A stretch of 64,000 bases of DNA from Capsicum annuum (GCF_002878395.1 NC_061118.1:88635910-88699909), one strand, 5' to 3'; positions 1 through 11,859 are shown, numbered from the stretch's first letter. Numbers and translations: made by a program. Notes: generated by a model not told the origin, from the letters alone.

Positions 1-1159
1 TTTTAACCCCTCATAACATATTGGGAAGGATCAAAACAATCTCATAATCCTCTCATAACATGTTGAATTGAATTAATGTCTTGTTTTGACAATGGATTGG
101 AGTACCAAATGAATAACTGATAAAAAATGGTAATGGCATTGATGCGCCTACAAGTGGGGTTTGTATGACGATACCAACGATATACCTTTGGTAAGTAATT
201 TTAATAATGGTTGTATGCATGTGTAAGAATGTTTTAAATTGGACTTAAAAGAGAGATGTGTAGTCAGGCCATGAATATGGAGTCCTAAGGACTAACACTG
301 GAATTTGCGCTAGCCGGTGCAGGTGTTTATATGACTAGGAGGTTTGAGGCCCTCGAATGGATATATGAATGGGAAATTTAAGTCCCCTTACTTTATACAT
401 TGGTTTAAAGTCACCTTGATTTTTTTGGGAGGTTTGAGTCCCCTAAAATGGCATAAACGAATATGAATATTCTCTAGTTTGTGTGGCTACATGCATTTGG
501 GCCCTTTCATCTAGGGGAGAGATGGACCCATATAGCCCATGGGTGCCTTGTATTATGATGGTTATGCTACACAATCTAGGTTAATGTTTTCAAAGTTTAT
601 TCTAACCGTTGTCCCTTATCCCAGCACGCTATATATATACATAATTTTGATTACATATGATAGTTTGACTTGGTATTACACAATGGAATTATTTTATTTA
701 TCTATGTCTAATTTACATGCTAGAGCTCCAACCGCTAACTATTTATAAATGTTTTATCCCCAGGCACTATAGGGTTAAATCTTCTTCTTCTTTCCTTACA
801 TAGTGACCAGGTGATCCAGCAATTCGTGAGATCGACATTTAAGTGGTGAGCTTCCATACTTCAGAAGGCATTCATTTTGTGGTCTTTTACTCTTTGTCTT
901 AGACTTGGTTTAGACATTGGTATTTTTGGCTATTGTCGGGGGCATGTCCCGAGATGTTATAGAATTTGGTTTTATAGAGGCTTTGTGGATTACTGTAGAC
1001 TTGGGTGTGATGTTTTAGTATGTTGTTTGGTAGATTGACTAAGATAATTTATGAGTTATTATTGGACTTACTTCCCGCTATCTTGCTATATGTTTGAAAC
1101 TTATCTAACACTTATGGTGGATATATTGGTTAGGATAGGTGAAGGGGGTGATCTTTGGT
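1..1159 (+). repeat. 3' half of an old Tekay-type LTR, truncated
   Basis: No coding frame of note. The order of blocks around 765-1020 (a short pyrimidine-rich stretch, a TTCAGAAGGC-like block, then GTCGGGGGCATGTCCC) parallels the 3' half of the solo LTR at 53042-55153, which has TTCTAGAAGGC and CTGGGGGCCTTGTCCC in the same order. I therefore read this as the 3' part of a related plus-strand LTR, cut by the element that begins at 1160. The usual LTR end (GGGTCATGACA) is not present here and was not found beyond 10681, so the rest of this copy is lost or outside the window. Confidence 0.55.
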
Positions 1160-3352
1160 TATAATACCTGATAGTATTTAAAGTTCAATTAAGCTCTTAG
1201 TTGCATGATTAAGGGGTCCAAGGCTTGAAAACTTCACTAAGTGGTGAGGGCTTAGTAATTTTCAAGACCCCTAAACTTTTCTAATTTTTAGTTTGGCCTT
1301 TTCGACCTTGAAATATTAATTTTTATGTTTATTAATGTTTAGGGAGTTTAAAGGTATATCTCGGGAGAGTTTTGGGATCTTTGGTGAGGATCAGGGCATG
1401 TTTGGATGGAAGAAACAGAGGAGAAACAGGATAAGACTGCGACACCTTTCTCTCTCCTAAAGTGTAGTTGTCCATGACACATGGCTTTCTCTCCCAGAGT
1501 AAGCTGTGCGGTGGTGTTTTTCTCTTCTGTAGAGAGAGAGAGGCGTGGTGTGTGGCTCTGTCCAGCGCAGTTATATATTTTAAGTTCCTAAGGGTAGTTT
1601 GAGACATTTCCCTCAACCTAATTCATTCTTAACCTTATTTGGGACTTCCAAAAGAGCATTATTTACCCCTTTCACTCCAAATTGCTCTAAAAAAACCCTT
1701 CTTTTTTCCCAAGAACAAACTTAAGCTTTTTTCTCAAGAAATCAATAGTTCAAGCTTCCAATTAAATAAAATATTTAAGAATTCAATTAGTAAGCTATGT
1801 GGAGTGTTCATCCATGGATCCGTTTCACCTATGGAGCCCAAAAACCTTTCTTTGATTAAAAATATGAGTTTTCTTTTATTATGAAGATGCATATGTTCAA
1901 TATGAGTTTAATTCCTATTCTTACTTTGTAGTTTGAATCAATTCCTTTCCAAGTATGATTTCGTGGAAAGTTAGCTTATCTCATATTTCAAGTCTTAATT
2001 TCCCATGTTGTATTCAATGGAATTTCATGTCAAAATATTGAATTGTGAATTTAACCATTGAGTTATGTTGTATTCTCATGTTTTAAGATTCCCCATGTTC
2101 AAATTCATGATTCTCACATGTTTGATGGAATGTCTATGTTATGAGTCATTGAACCATGATCCCATACTATAGTTTAAAGCTTCGTATCACATTTTTAAGG
2201 CCATTCAGTAGTGGCGGGTTATGAACCTTGATGCCTATGTGTTTTACATAATTATATATTTTCAAGTAATGATTCAAGTAAACCATGGATATTATTATTA
2301 TTTTACTCAATTGATATAATCATGATGAGCACCATCAAAAGTAATGTTCAGTTAAACTTAGTTCAGTTCAGTACCAGTGTTAATTCAGTTGGGAGTAGGA
2401 TTTAGCACTGAACAAACTTAGGGATAGGGGCTTACCCACTAGTTAGGAATGCATCCTTAGTAGCAGTCCCAAAGTTCTAGAACTACATAGCCAACGTAGG
2501 ATTATGAGATGTCACCTGCAAGTTTAGGACTAAATCCCTAGTCCTTCAGGACTCATGATTAGTGGATCCACATAGCCAATGTTAGCACCAGTAGCATGGT
2601 ATTGACACCCTTCCAACTGGGGTTACAGTTTGGAACCCAATTAGCTCAGATTAGGTCATACCGGTTGTATGATACCTCCCACAGTTTTAGTTAGTGTCTC
2701 AGTATATCTCAACTCAGGTTTACTTGACCAAGTGTATAGGCTATCAGTTATTCAGTTATACAGATTTCAGTCTCTCATCTTATAGATTACTGTTGTATCA
2801 TGTTTATGCTTGATCTTGTATTCTCAAATATTATATGTTCATGCATTCATGCTTAGTTATCCCATGTATTTCATCCATTCCTCATCTCATATACTAGTAA
2901 ATTCAAAGTACTAACCGCATACTTTTCTTTGCTCTATATTGTCTTATAACATAGGTTCGGACACTCAGTTTCTTGGCCATTCTTAGAAAGCCCAGCGTAT
3001 AGTATTTCGTACATTCAGTCAGTCAGAGCTAGTTGGGGGCTTGTACCATCAACTCCTCATGATGTTTAGAGGCTTTCAGATAATCAGTTAGGTAGTTAGT
3101 TAGTCCTTCTGGCATTATCAGTTGCTTCATATAGATAATTTAGTTTTGTAGTATTATATTAGATACTTTAAATGTGTTATTTACATATATTTTAATATTC
3201 AAATTTTAATATTTACTAGTTTATCTTTTGTTTATATGTTATATCACTATTATACTCAGTTCTCATAGCGGTACTAGCTCATGGGTTAGCTTGTGGTTAC
3301 TTATGATAATAAGCACCATTGTCAGGGCTAGGGGTAGCCTCAGGTCAAGACA
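1160..3352 (+). repeat. 5' LTR of the 1160-10681 element
   Basis: Aligns by eye along its length with 8397-10681: both open with TAATACC, followed by AAGGGGTCCAAGGCTTGAAA, then GGGAGTTTAAAGGTAT, ATCCATGGATCCGTTTCACC, and a 3' part with GCACCATTGTCA. It is 2193 bp, against 2285 bp for the 3' copy. It ends ...GGTCAAGACA directly before the primer site. It lacks a 59-bp segment near its 3' end that the 3' LTR keeps (see findings). Short open frames inside it (for example 1639-1884) are LTR sequence, not genes. Confidence 0.88.
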
Positions 3353-3357
3353 AAACT

Positions 3358-3369
3358 TTGTATTAGAGC
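3358..3369 (+). other. Primer binding site, initiator tRNA-Met type (degenerate)
   Basis: TTGTATTAGAGC lies 5 bp after the 5' LTR end. The canonical plant site complementary to initiator tRNA-Met is TGGTATCAGAGC, so two of twelve bases have changed. Reverse transcription of the element would have been primed here. Confidence 0.8.
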
Positions 3370-3574
3370 CTAAGGTCCTAAAGTGTCTTAGGGAATCTAA
3401 AAGCCGCATTGAGTAGAGTTTTGTGCATGGGTATGAAGAGTGCCTTACTTATGGGCAAGAGACTACGAGATATTTTAGGAAAGTTTCCCTTATTTTAGTG
3501 TTTATGTCATACGAAAGAGTATGAGCTCAATTTAATTCTACTTTCTAACTCATCCTTTGTTTTATTTATAGACA

Positions 3575-4710
3575 ATGCCTTTCGAAAAAAACAACGGTAG
3601 AAGAAATGGGGATCATCCTATACCCCACCTACTTAGGAAGATACCCTAAATAACTATACCTTTCACTATAAATTCAGGTCCACTTTCACTACCTTACACA
3701 ATTCTGTAGCTTCTCAAAACAACCAGCATGCGATTTTCCCAACCAATCCAGTGGAAAATATAGCTGTAGTTAGGATTTGGAATTTCACTATGATAAATCC
3801 CCCTCTGTTTTTGGGATCCAAGTCTGAGAGGGATCCATAGAAGCCTTTGGACATGGTGTAGAAAGTGACAGATATCATGGGCATCACTTCGAGTGAGAGT
3901 GTAGAGTTGGCTGCATACCAGTCTGAGGATGTAGCTTACACCTGGATTAAGCAGTGAAAGAAAGATCGAGGTGTTGATGCCGGGACTATAGAGTGAGGGG
4001 AGTTTTCCACAACTTTCTTAGATAGGTTATTTCCCCAAGAGTTGAGAAAAACTAAGGTTTAAGAGTTTATTAATTTAAACTAGGGTAATATGAGCATCAA
4101 GTAAAACTCTCTTAAGTTCACCTAGTTGGGAAGGTATGGTCCTACTATAGTGGCGGATAACAGGTCTAGAATGAGTAAGATTGTATCTGGTGTAGCTGAT
4201 AGTATGGTTAAGGAGTATAGGACTACTATGTTGATTAAGGAGATGTACCTATCTAGACTTATGGTCCATGCTCAGTAAATTAAAGAGGAGAAGCATAAGG
4301 AGAGGGATTAAGAGCGTAAGAGGGCCAGAATAGATATTTTTAACTTATCTCATCCATGGTCAAAAGGTGTAACTGTTCTTAGTTCCATTAGAAGTTTTCA
4401 GCCACAACTCTATCTTCAGCTAGTGTGCCAGTATCTAAGTTCAGGCAAATCAGTCGAGATAAAGTGCCAGGCTCTAAATCTAGGATAGTGTGAATAGTGG
4501 TTGCACTAATCTACTTTGTCCAAAATATGGTAGGAATTATCAGGTTGAGTGTAATTCTGGTAGTAATATGTGTTTTTGGATGTGGCAAGCCAAGCCACTG
4601 GATATGGGAATGCCCAATGGTTGCCGAAACGGTAAAGGATTTGTTTCAGAAAGGCCAGTACAATTGTTCATCAGCTCTATTAGGTCACTTGAATCAGTAG
4701 GGTGCCGCGT
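3575..4710 (+). pseudogene. gag remnant of the Tekay element, with CCHC zinc knuckle
   Basis: Gag would form the cytoplasmic capsid that packages element RNA. The probable start is the ATG at 3575, after a non-coding leader. Translating across frames gives a capsid-like stretch: FLDRLFPQELRKTKV around 4017-4065 and a segment reading RSRMSKIVSGVADSMVKEY around 4160-4220, typical of Ty3/Gypsy gag. At about 4567-4615 a zinc-knuckle-like motif reads C-V-F-G-C-G-K-P-S-H-W-I-W-E-C; an extra base in the T run adds one residue between the first two cysteines. Numerous in-frame stops (for example TAG at 3838 and 4021) make it a pseudogene. A stretch without recognisable coding sequence separates it from the protease. 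Confidence 0.8.
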
Positions 4711-4787
4711 CTAGTGCCATGAGTGGGCAGCGTCAGAACAGACTATATACTCTTCAAACTCATCATGATTAGGAAAGTTCTCCCAAT

Positions 4788-4997
4788 ATGGTTATAAGTA
4801 CGTTACCAATCTTCCATCTTTATGTTTATACATTATTAGACCCTGGATCTTCACTTTCTTTTGTGACCCCTTATATAGCCATCAATTTTGGTATCAGTCT
4901 CAAAATATTATTAGAGCCTTTCTTAGTATCTACTCTAGTGGGTAAACATATTATAGCCAGACAGGTGTACAGAAATTGCCCAGTTACCATAACTTAA
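4788..4997 (+). pseudogene. Retroelement aspartic protease remnant
   Basis: A 69-codon open stretch covers the flap and active-site region of a Ty3/Gypsy protease, which would cut the Gag-Pol polyprotein. The segment LLDPGSSLSFVTPYIA carries the catalytic motif in the D-P-G-S/A form common in plant Tekay elements (D at about 4838), followed by FGISLKILLEPFLVSTLVG. The reading frame stops soon after ITIT-like residues and the link to RT is broken by stops. It lies between the zinc knuckle and RT as expected. Identity as retroelement protease is firm; activity is excluded by the truncation. Confidence 0.82.
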
Positions 4998-5280
4998 AAA
5001 ATTACCTCAGTTGACCTTGTAGAGTTAGAGATGACTTATTTTGATATCATTCTTGGTATGGATTAGCTCTACTCATGCTATGCCTCATTGATTGTAGAAA
5101 TAGAGTTGTTCAGTTTATGTTTCTTAATGAAATTGTCATTCAATAGAGGGGTAGTACTTCAGTGCTTAGGGGTCATATTATTTCATATCTTAAAGCCAGA
5201 AAGATGATATCTAAGGGGTATGTTTACCATCTTGTCTGAGTCAAGGGATCAAATTCAGAGACCCCAAGTCTTGAGTCAGA

Positions 5281-6912
5281 TCAAGTATTAAGTAAATTTT
5301 TAGATGTGTTCCCTGAAGATCTTCCCAGAGTTCCTCCCAAGAGTAAAATTGACTTCGGAATGGATCACCTTCCAGATACCCAATCTCTATTCCACCCTAC
5401 AGAATGGCTCTAGCTTAGCTTAAGGAATCGAAGAAATAGTTAAAAAAACTCTTAGATAAGGGTTTTATCTAGCCCAGTGTTTTTCTATGGGGCGCTCCAA
5501 TCCTATTCATGCATAAGAAAGATAGTTCTCTTCGAATATGTATCAATTACCGTTAGCTGAACAAAGTCACAATCAAGAATAAGTATCTACTTCCCAGAAT
5601 TGATGACTTGTTTGACTAACTTTAGGGTGCAAGTTATTTCTCTAAGATAGACCTCAGATCCAGTTATCATTAGCTCAAACTCAGAGAATGTGATATTCTG
5701 AAGATAGCTTTCAAAACTCAGTATGCTCACTTCAAATTCCTAGTTATGTCTTTTGGATAAACAAATGCCCCCACAGCTTTCATGGACTTGATGAACAGGG
5801 TGTTTAAGAAGTACTTGGACATGTTCGTTATAGTCTTCATGATATATTCTTTTCTATTCTCGTAATGAGAATAATCATGCAAATCATCTAAGTGTTGTGT
5901 TGCAGACACTTAGAAACCATTAATTATTCACTAAGTTTAGTAACTGTGAATTTTTTATAAGGTCAGTAGCTTTCGTTGGCCATATAGTTTCTGGTGATGA
6001 CATCTGAGTTGACCCTCAAAAGATAAAAGATGGAGAAACTAGCCTAGACCTATCTCTCCATCAGATATTAGGAGTTTTTTGGGTTTGTTGGCTATTATAG
6101 GAGGTTTTTTAAAGGTTTTTCTTCCATCGCATCCCCTATGTCTCGATTTACTTAGAAAAAGGTCAAATTTCAATGGTAAAATTCTTGTGAGAAGAGTTTT
6201 CAGGAGTTAAAGACTCGACTCACTCAGTACCAGTTTTGACTTTGCTAGGTGGCTTGGATGGATTTTTATTTTACTATAATGTTTAAATAGTTGGTCTTGA
6301 TTGTATTTTGATGTAGAGAGGCAAGGTTATAGCCTACGCCTATAGACAACTTAAACCCCATGAAAAAAACTATCTTACCCATGATCTTGAGTTAGCAGTT
6401 ATTGCTTTTTCCTTGAAATTTGGAGGCATTATCTTTATAGAGTTCATGTTGATGTGTTCACTTACCATAAGAGTTTACAGTATGTGTTCATGCATAAAGA
6501 TCTGAATCTTCATCAGAAAAGGTGGCTTGAATTGTTAAAAGATTTTGATATGAGTGTGTTGTATTATTCGGGCATGGCCAATATAGTGGCAGATGCCCTT
6601 AGTATACTATCCATGGGTAGTGTTGTTAGTCTTGAGGGAGATAATAAAAATTTAGTCGGTGAGGTTCATCAGCTTGCTAGATTAGGCATTAGGTTGGTTG
6701 ATTTAGCTGAAGGTAGTATATGGGTTCAGATTGATTTAGAATCTTCTTTGGTTGCCAAACTGAATGAAAACCAAGAAAGGGATCCTAGTTTGGTTAAGTT
6801 AAAGGAGGCAGTTAGAGGTCAAAAAGTAGAGGTTTTCTCCCTGGGGAGAGATGGTGTGCTTCATTGTCAGGGCAGTTTATATATTTTACGTGTTGATGGT
6901 TTGAGACAGTAA
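5281..6912 (+). pseudogene. Reverse transcriptase / RNase H remnant (Tekay)
   Basis: RT starts near VFPEDLPRVPPKSKIDF (about 5309-5355). It continues through KDSSLRICINYR (about 5520), YFSKIDLRSSYH (about 5637) and MSFG-TNAPTAFMDLMNRVF (about 5747-5805). The palm motif that should read F-I-D-D is degraded to a YLDMFVIVF-like string near 5815-5840, so the catalytic aspartates are lost. RNase H follows from about 6190, with [16 protein letters not shown] near 6330-6375. The longest clean stretch (6454-6912, 152 codons) holds the RNase H end with [16 protein letters not shown] and YSGMANIVADALS, then the connection to integrase. At least four frame changes and many stops are present. Confidence 0.88.
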
Positions 6913-7640
6913 ATACTTCCAGAAGTGCATGGTGCGCTATACTCTATCTACCCAGGATCCACTAAGATATACCTTGATTTGCTAGAAATCTATTGGTGGA
7001 ATTATATGATAAAGGATATTGCAGAGTTTATGGATAAGTGTTCAAATTGTCAGCACGTTAAAGTTGAGCACTAAAGTCCTAGTGGTACGCTTTTGGAGTT
7101 TAGCATCCCTACTTGGAATTGGGAAGTTGAGAACATGGATTTTGTGATAGGATTGTCTGGTACGCGTTGTTAGCATACTTTGATATGGGTCATTTTGGAT
7201 AGAATGACCAAATCATCATATTTTTTGTCAATTCATACTTCTTACTCAGCTAAGGATCATGTCAGACTTTATCTTTAGAAGTTATTGAAGTTGCATGGTA
7301 TTCTGTTGTCTATGATTTCAAACAAAGTTATTCAGTTTACCTCTCATTTTTCAAAGGATTTTCTGAAGGGTCTAGGCAGCCAAGTCCATCTCAATACAAC
7401 TTTTCATCCTCAGACAGATGGTCAGGAAACGAGGACCATTCATACCTTAGAGGACATGTTCAGGGCATGCGTTATTGACTTTAAGGGAAGCTGGGATGAC
7501 CATTTTCCTTTGACTGAGTTTGCTCATATGGCTCCATTTGAGGCTCTCTATGAAAAGGGATGTAGATCTCCCAATGGTTGATTTGAAGCAGGTGAAGCTA
7601 TTTTGAAAGGGCTAAATTCAGTATTTGGGGAAATAGAAAA
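6913..7640 (+). pseudogene. Integrase remnant (zinc finger and catalytic core)
   Basis: Integrase would insert the cDNA into nuclear DNA. The N-terminal zinc-binding region ends with DKCSNCQHVKVEH (about 7030-7070), giving the CxxC of an HHCC finger. The core follows with WEVENMDFVIGLSG (first catalytic D near 7138). The second catalytic position, usually D in an SDRG-type motif, reads as N in ISNKVIQFTSHF (about 7315-7347). The third region, FHPQTDGQETRTIHTLEDM (about 7405-7460), keeps a glutamate. The longest open stretch is 7285-7581. A TAG interrupts the chain at 7071 and another at 7171. Confidence 0.85.
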
Positions 7641-7662
7641 AGTTCAGTTAATTTAGGAGAGG

Positions 7663-8160
7663 TTGAAGGCAGCCCAAAGCCGTCAAAAATCTCATATAGA
7701 TGTGAGAAGAAGGAATACTGAGTTTGAGGTTGGTGATTTGGTTTATTTGATGATTTTACCTATGAAGGGAGTTAAGATATTTGGAAAGAAAGGGAAATGC
7801 ATTCCTCGATATGTTCTCCCTTACAGAATCTTGAACCATTTTGGAAAGGTAGCTTATGAACTTGAGTTTCCTACAGACTTGGTATCAACTCATCTGGTGT
7901 TCCATGTTTCCTTGTTAAAGAAATGCATTAGTAATTTAGTTATTGTTGTTACGTTAGAAAGTATAGATGTTCAGGATAGGCTTTCTTACGAAGAAGTTCC
8001 AACTGAGATCCTTGATCTTCAGATTCATAGGCTAAGGAAAAAGAGGTTACCTTGGTTAAAGTTCTTTGGCAGAATCAGTCTGTTAAGGGAGCTACTTGGG
8101 AAGCAGAAGCAGTTATGCGAACCAACTACCCTTATCTTTTCTCTACAAACTCAGATTTAG
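7663..8160 (+). pseudogene. Integrase C-terminus with chromodomain-like tail
   Basis: A 165-codon open stretch. Residues 1-90 match the integrase C-terminal region: SRQKSHIDVRRRNTEFEVGD, a VYL-PMKGVK strand, then YVLPYRILNHFGKVAYELEF and HLVFHVSLLKKC. Residues from about 105 on (LSYEEVPTEILDLQIHRLRK) are the start of the chromodomain-type tail that targets Tekay/Del integration to heterochromatin. A frameshift at about residue 128 takes the reading out of frame; the next frame carries the rest, LVKVLWQNQSVKGATWEAEA (about 8056-8115), and ends near YPYLFS. This tail is the main reason for assigning the chromovirus lineage. Confidence 0.85.
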
Positions 8161-8380
8161 CTTATGGTAATGATTTTCCTTACATCAACTCATTTCTGTT
8201 CTTATTTTCATCTATGTAACCATTCTCATGTCATTTCATGCATTCACAAAATCAGTTTAGCTTATGTACCATGCTTTAGACTCAGTTATGTAATCATGTT
8301 CCAAGTCATACATATTCAGTATAGGATCCTAGTTCCCTAAGTGTTCTCAATCTAAACAATCTCATTCGAGGATGAATATT

Positions 8381-8396
8381 CCTAAAGAGGATATAT
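8381..8396 (+). other. Polypurine tract region before the 3' LTR
   Basis: CCTAAAGAGGATATAT immediately precedes TGTAATACC of the 3' LTR. It corresponds to CCCAAGGAGGAGATAT before the 3' LTR at 32193 in the related element, which is the usual plus-strand primer region. The block just upstream, CATTCGAGGATGAATATT, is also shared with that element. Confidence 0.75.
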
Positions 8397-10681
8397 TGTA
8401 ATACCCCATAGTATTCTAAGTTCTATTTAGCTCTTATTTGCTTGCTTAAGGGGTCCAAGGCTTGAAAACTTCATGAATTGTTGAGGGCTTAGTCATTTTC
8501 AAGACTCATAAAGTTTGTGGATTTTTAGTTTGGCCTTCCCAACCCTGAATTGTTGGTTTTTATGTCGATTCATGTTTAGGGAGTTTAAAGGTATGCCTCG
8601 GGAGAGTTTCAAGATTTTTGAATAAGGAGCATATTTTGATGGTTGAAATAGAGGAGCTAGGTGATAAGGCCGAAACGCATTTCCCTCTCCAAAAGTGGAG
8701 TGGTCCATAACGTGAGGCTTTCTCCACCAGAGTAAGATGCACGACGCATTGCTCTCTCCTATTGAGCGAAATGTGTGACATGTGGTTATGTCCCTCACAG
8801 TTATATGGTTAAAGTTCCCAAGGGGAATTTGAGTCATTTCCCTCAACCCAATTCGTCTTTAACAGGATTTGGGACTTCCAAAAAGGGCATTATTTGCCCC
8901 TTTCACTCCAAATTACTCCCAAGAAAGCCTCCTCTTTTCCCAAGAGAAAACACAATCTTTTTCCTTGAGAAATCAAGAGTTCAAGCTTCCAATCTAAGAA
9001 AATCTTCAAGAGTATGTGGGGTGTTCATCCATGGATCCGTTTCACCCATGGAGCCCGAAAACCTTATTTTCATAAAAAAAAAAATGAGTTTTCTTTTATT
9101 ATGAAGATGCATATGTTCAAGATGAGTTTAATTCATGCTTTTCCTTAGTAATTTGACTCAATTCATGTCCTAGTATTATCCCATGGAAAGTTAGGTTATC
9201 TCATGTTTCAAGTTTTGATTTCCCATGTTGTATTCAATTGAATTTCATGTCATAATATTAAATTATGAATTTAACCATAAAGTCGTATTGTTTTCATGAT
9301 TCTCAAATGTTTGATGAAATGTCTGTGTTATGATTCTTTGAGCAATGATACCATACTATAGTTTAAAGTGTTGTATCTTATTTGTATGGCCTTTCAATGT
9401 GGCGGGTTATGAACACCCGTTACTTATATGTTTACATGATTTTAGATTCTTAAGTAATGATTTAGTTAAACCATAGATATTATTATTATTATTTTACTCA
9501 ATTGATATAATCATGATGTGCACCATCAGAAGTAATGTTTAGTTAAACATAGTTCAGTTCAATACCATTGTTAGTTTAGTTGCGAGTAGGATTTAATACC
9601 GAGCGAACAAATAGATGGAGGCTTACCCACCAAATAGTAGCAGTCCCTAAGTTCCAGAACTATGTAGCCAGCATAGGATTATAAGATGTCACCTGCCAGT
9701 TTAGTACTGACACTCTATTAGGGGTTACTCGCTATTTTAGGACTGACTCCCTAGTCCTTCGGGACTCATAATTAGTGGATCGACACAACCAGTGTTAGTT
9801 CCCATGGTATGATATTGGCATCCTTCCAGATGAGGTTACAGGTTAGACCCAAATTAGCTCAAATTGGGGCATGTCAATATATGATACCTCTCATAGTTTA
9901 AGTCAGTGTCTAATTTTATCTCAACTTAGGTTTGCTTGACTAAGCCTACAACCTATTAGTTATACATATTTTAGTCTCTCAGCTTACAAATTACTCCATT
10001 ATCATGTTAATGTTTGGTCCTACATTCTCACATATTACATGTTCATGCATTTATTCTCATTTATCGTATGTATTTGAGCCATTCCTCATCTCATATACCA
10101 GTTATTCAAAGTATTGACCGTATACTTTTCTTTGCACTATGTTGTCTTATAATAAAGGTTCGGACACTCAATTTCCTAACCAATCTTAGATAACTCATTG
10201 TTACTCATCAGCAGTAGTGGTGAGTCCTCATTTATTGAGGACATGAGTTATTTATCCAAGTTATTTTGTTTTTTCTTATGCTCAGTCTGTCAGAGTTAGT
10301 CAAGGGCTTATCCCATCAACTCCTCATGATGTTTAGAGGCTTTCAGACAATCAATTAAGTATTTAGGTAGTCCTTTTAGTATTATCAGTTTCTTATGATA
10401 GATAATTTAGTTTTGTAATGTTATATCAGATATTTCAAACATGCTATTAACATGTATTTCAGTATTCAGATTTTAGTATCTTACCAGTTTATCTTTTGCT
10501 TATGTGTTATATCACTTTTTTACTCAGTGCTCAAAGTAGGCACCAGCTCATGGGTTATCTTGTAGTTACTTGTGACTGTAAGCACCATTGTCATGACTAG
10601 GGGGTAGCTTCAGGGTGTGACCCCAGTTCACATAGGACTTGAGATACCTGGCACGGCTAGGCCTTTGTTTAGGTCGTGACA
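8397..10681 (+). repeat. 3' LTR of the 1160-10681 element
   Basis: 2285 bp, opening TGTAATACCCCATAG and closing ...TAGGTCGTGACA, so both TG and CA ends are kept. It is more complete than its 5' partner, retaining the GGCACGGCTAGGCCTTTGTT block near the end that also occurs in the solo LTR ending at 55153. Short open frames on both strands inside it (8499-9104) are not genes. Confidence 0.88.
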
Positions 10682-11847
10682 TCTACTATTTATTGTAACA
10701 TCTTACTCGAGAATGTCATCTAAAGTACCATAATATGAAGGTTATTGTTCAAACCTTTTACAAAGCGGAGCATCTGCTTTTTCTCTGTATATTGTATCTG
10801 AGTATCAAATCTAGCTAGGGAATAGAACTTGGCCTTATAGGCCATAACAAACCTATTATCCTATTCAGGGGACAGGAAATCATATTTCTTCCTATCACGT
10901 AAAGTTCCTGGCACATACTTTTCCAAAAAAAGATATGGAACTTCATCCAACTCAATAAAGGCAACAAAGAAGATCTACACTCAACAAATTCTCTCCACCA
11001 TAGCTTGGCATCCTTTGCACCTGGAAAATTATGAACTCTATCTTGTACTGCTCTACTATACCCCTTATGCAATCATTCTCAAAAATCTAGAATGAACTAA
11101 AAAACATCTTCTATTATAGTACTAAGGGATACTATAGACATTTTCAAGAACATATACAACCAATCATGTTTATTTTCTACATTGCCAAACCTAGTATTAG
11201 AGTGGTAAAATCATTAGCCTCCAAAATCTCATTCATTCAAAGGGTCTATGATCCCAGTATTTTGTATCCCAACTATTGGTAAATAGGAACTGCAAGTGTG
11301 ACCCCACTACCGTACAACCCACTTAAGTAACCCAAGACTTGTTTTATTGACTCTAAGGATATATGAACAGAGGATACACCTCCCTATAATGATATTGCAT
11401 TCTCATTCATTGTTACCTTATCATGCACCACTTATCCATGGTTATTCTTAACTAAGAAAAGTGACTATGTCCTCTGTCTGTCCTGGTTGGATATAGTCTG
11501 GGCCCTACCCCTAATGGGTGGTGCTCTACCTTCTCTCTTTTACCTTTCTCTCGTTCATCTTTAGGTTCTAATTACAGCCTCATCAATAAGAGAAATTGGA
11601 TTCAGAATCTTTGCTCTGGATCCATTAGATCTTCTTCTCACCATCTATAAGAAGTGAAATAAATAAGGTTAGATACCAATTTGAATCACCAGATACTAAT
11701 TAGAATCAAGTTATAATGCAAAAAGAAAAAATAAAGTGAAGTTCTTCCAAAGTCCTATAGTCTCTCAAAGAAAAGTATGGACATTGCCATACCATTCTAT
11801 AAGACTTTACAAGACTCATTCTGGTTGATGAGATCAAAGAACCTAGG
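10682..11847 (-). pseudogene. gag remnant of a minus-strand Tekay-like element
   Basis: Read on the minus strand, 10815-11072 gives 85 open codons. The part reading AKLWWREFVECR, then LSWMKFHIFFWKSMCQELYV, matches the capsid region of Ty3/Gypsy gag, where WW(R/E)-x-(Y/F)VE-R is followed by the TW-x-F-x-x-x-F block. A candidate gag start lies on the minus strand near 11640-11660 (ATGGTGAGAAGAAGATCTAA), upstream of this piece in the element's direction and about 190 bp past its primer site. The intervening part has many stops. No pol remains: the piece ends at the border with the 1160-10681 element, so the rest was lost or displaced. Confidence 0.6.
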
Positions 11848-11859
11848 GCTCTAAACCAA
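11848..11859 (-). other. Primer binding site (minus strand, degenerate)
   Basis: On the minus strand TTGGTTTAGAGC follows GGTCATGACA, a typical LTR end, by a few bases. It matches the tRNA-Met site TGGTATCAGAGC with changes in the middle. This places the LTR to the right and gag to the left for a minus-strand element. Confidence 0.65.

Larger units (their letters stand above)
1160..10681 (+). mobile_element. Decayed Ty3/Gypsy chromovirus (Tekay/Del lineage)
   Basis: A 9.5-kb LTR retrotransposon with everything in the expected order: 5' LTR (1160-3352), degenerate tRNA-Met primer site, gag, aspartic protease, RT/RNase H, integrase, chromodomain-like tail, purine-rich tract and 3' LTR (8397-10681). 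The order protease-RT-RNase H-integrase is that of Ty3/Gypsy, and the C-terminal chromodomain-like segment with very long LTRs indicates the Tekay/Del chromovirus clade. All frames contain several stops or shifts. The 5' start has lost its TG (TATAATACC against TGTAATACC at 8397). The flanking pentamers (1155-1159 ttggt, 10682-10686 tctac) do not match, so no target duplication is preserved. Confidence 0.9.

Noticed and set aside
1639..1884. 81-codon frame with a counterpart at 8775-9104.
   Set aside because: Both lie at the same position in the two LTRs of the 1160-10681 element and show no protein-like constraint.
4788..8160. Endogenous pararetrovirus (caulimovirus-like) origin for the protease-RT block.
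   Set aside because: Integrase, chromodomain-like tail, paired LTRs and tRNA-Met site after an LTR are Ty3/Gypsy features; no movement or coat protein is present.
10682..10690. Target site duplication for the 1160-10681 element.
   Set aside because: ttggt on the left and tctac on the right do not match, and shifting the edges by a few bases does not help.
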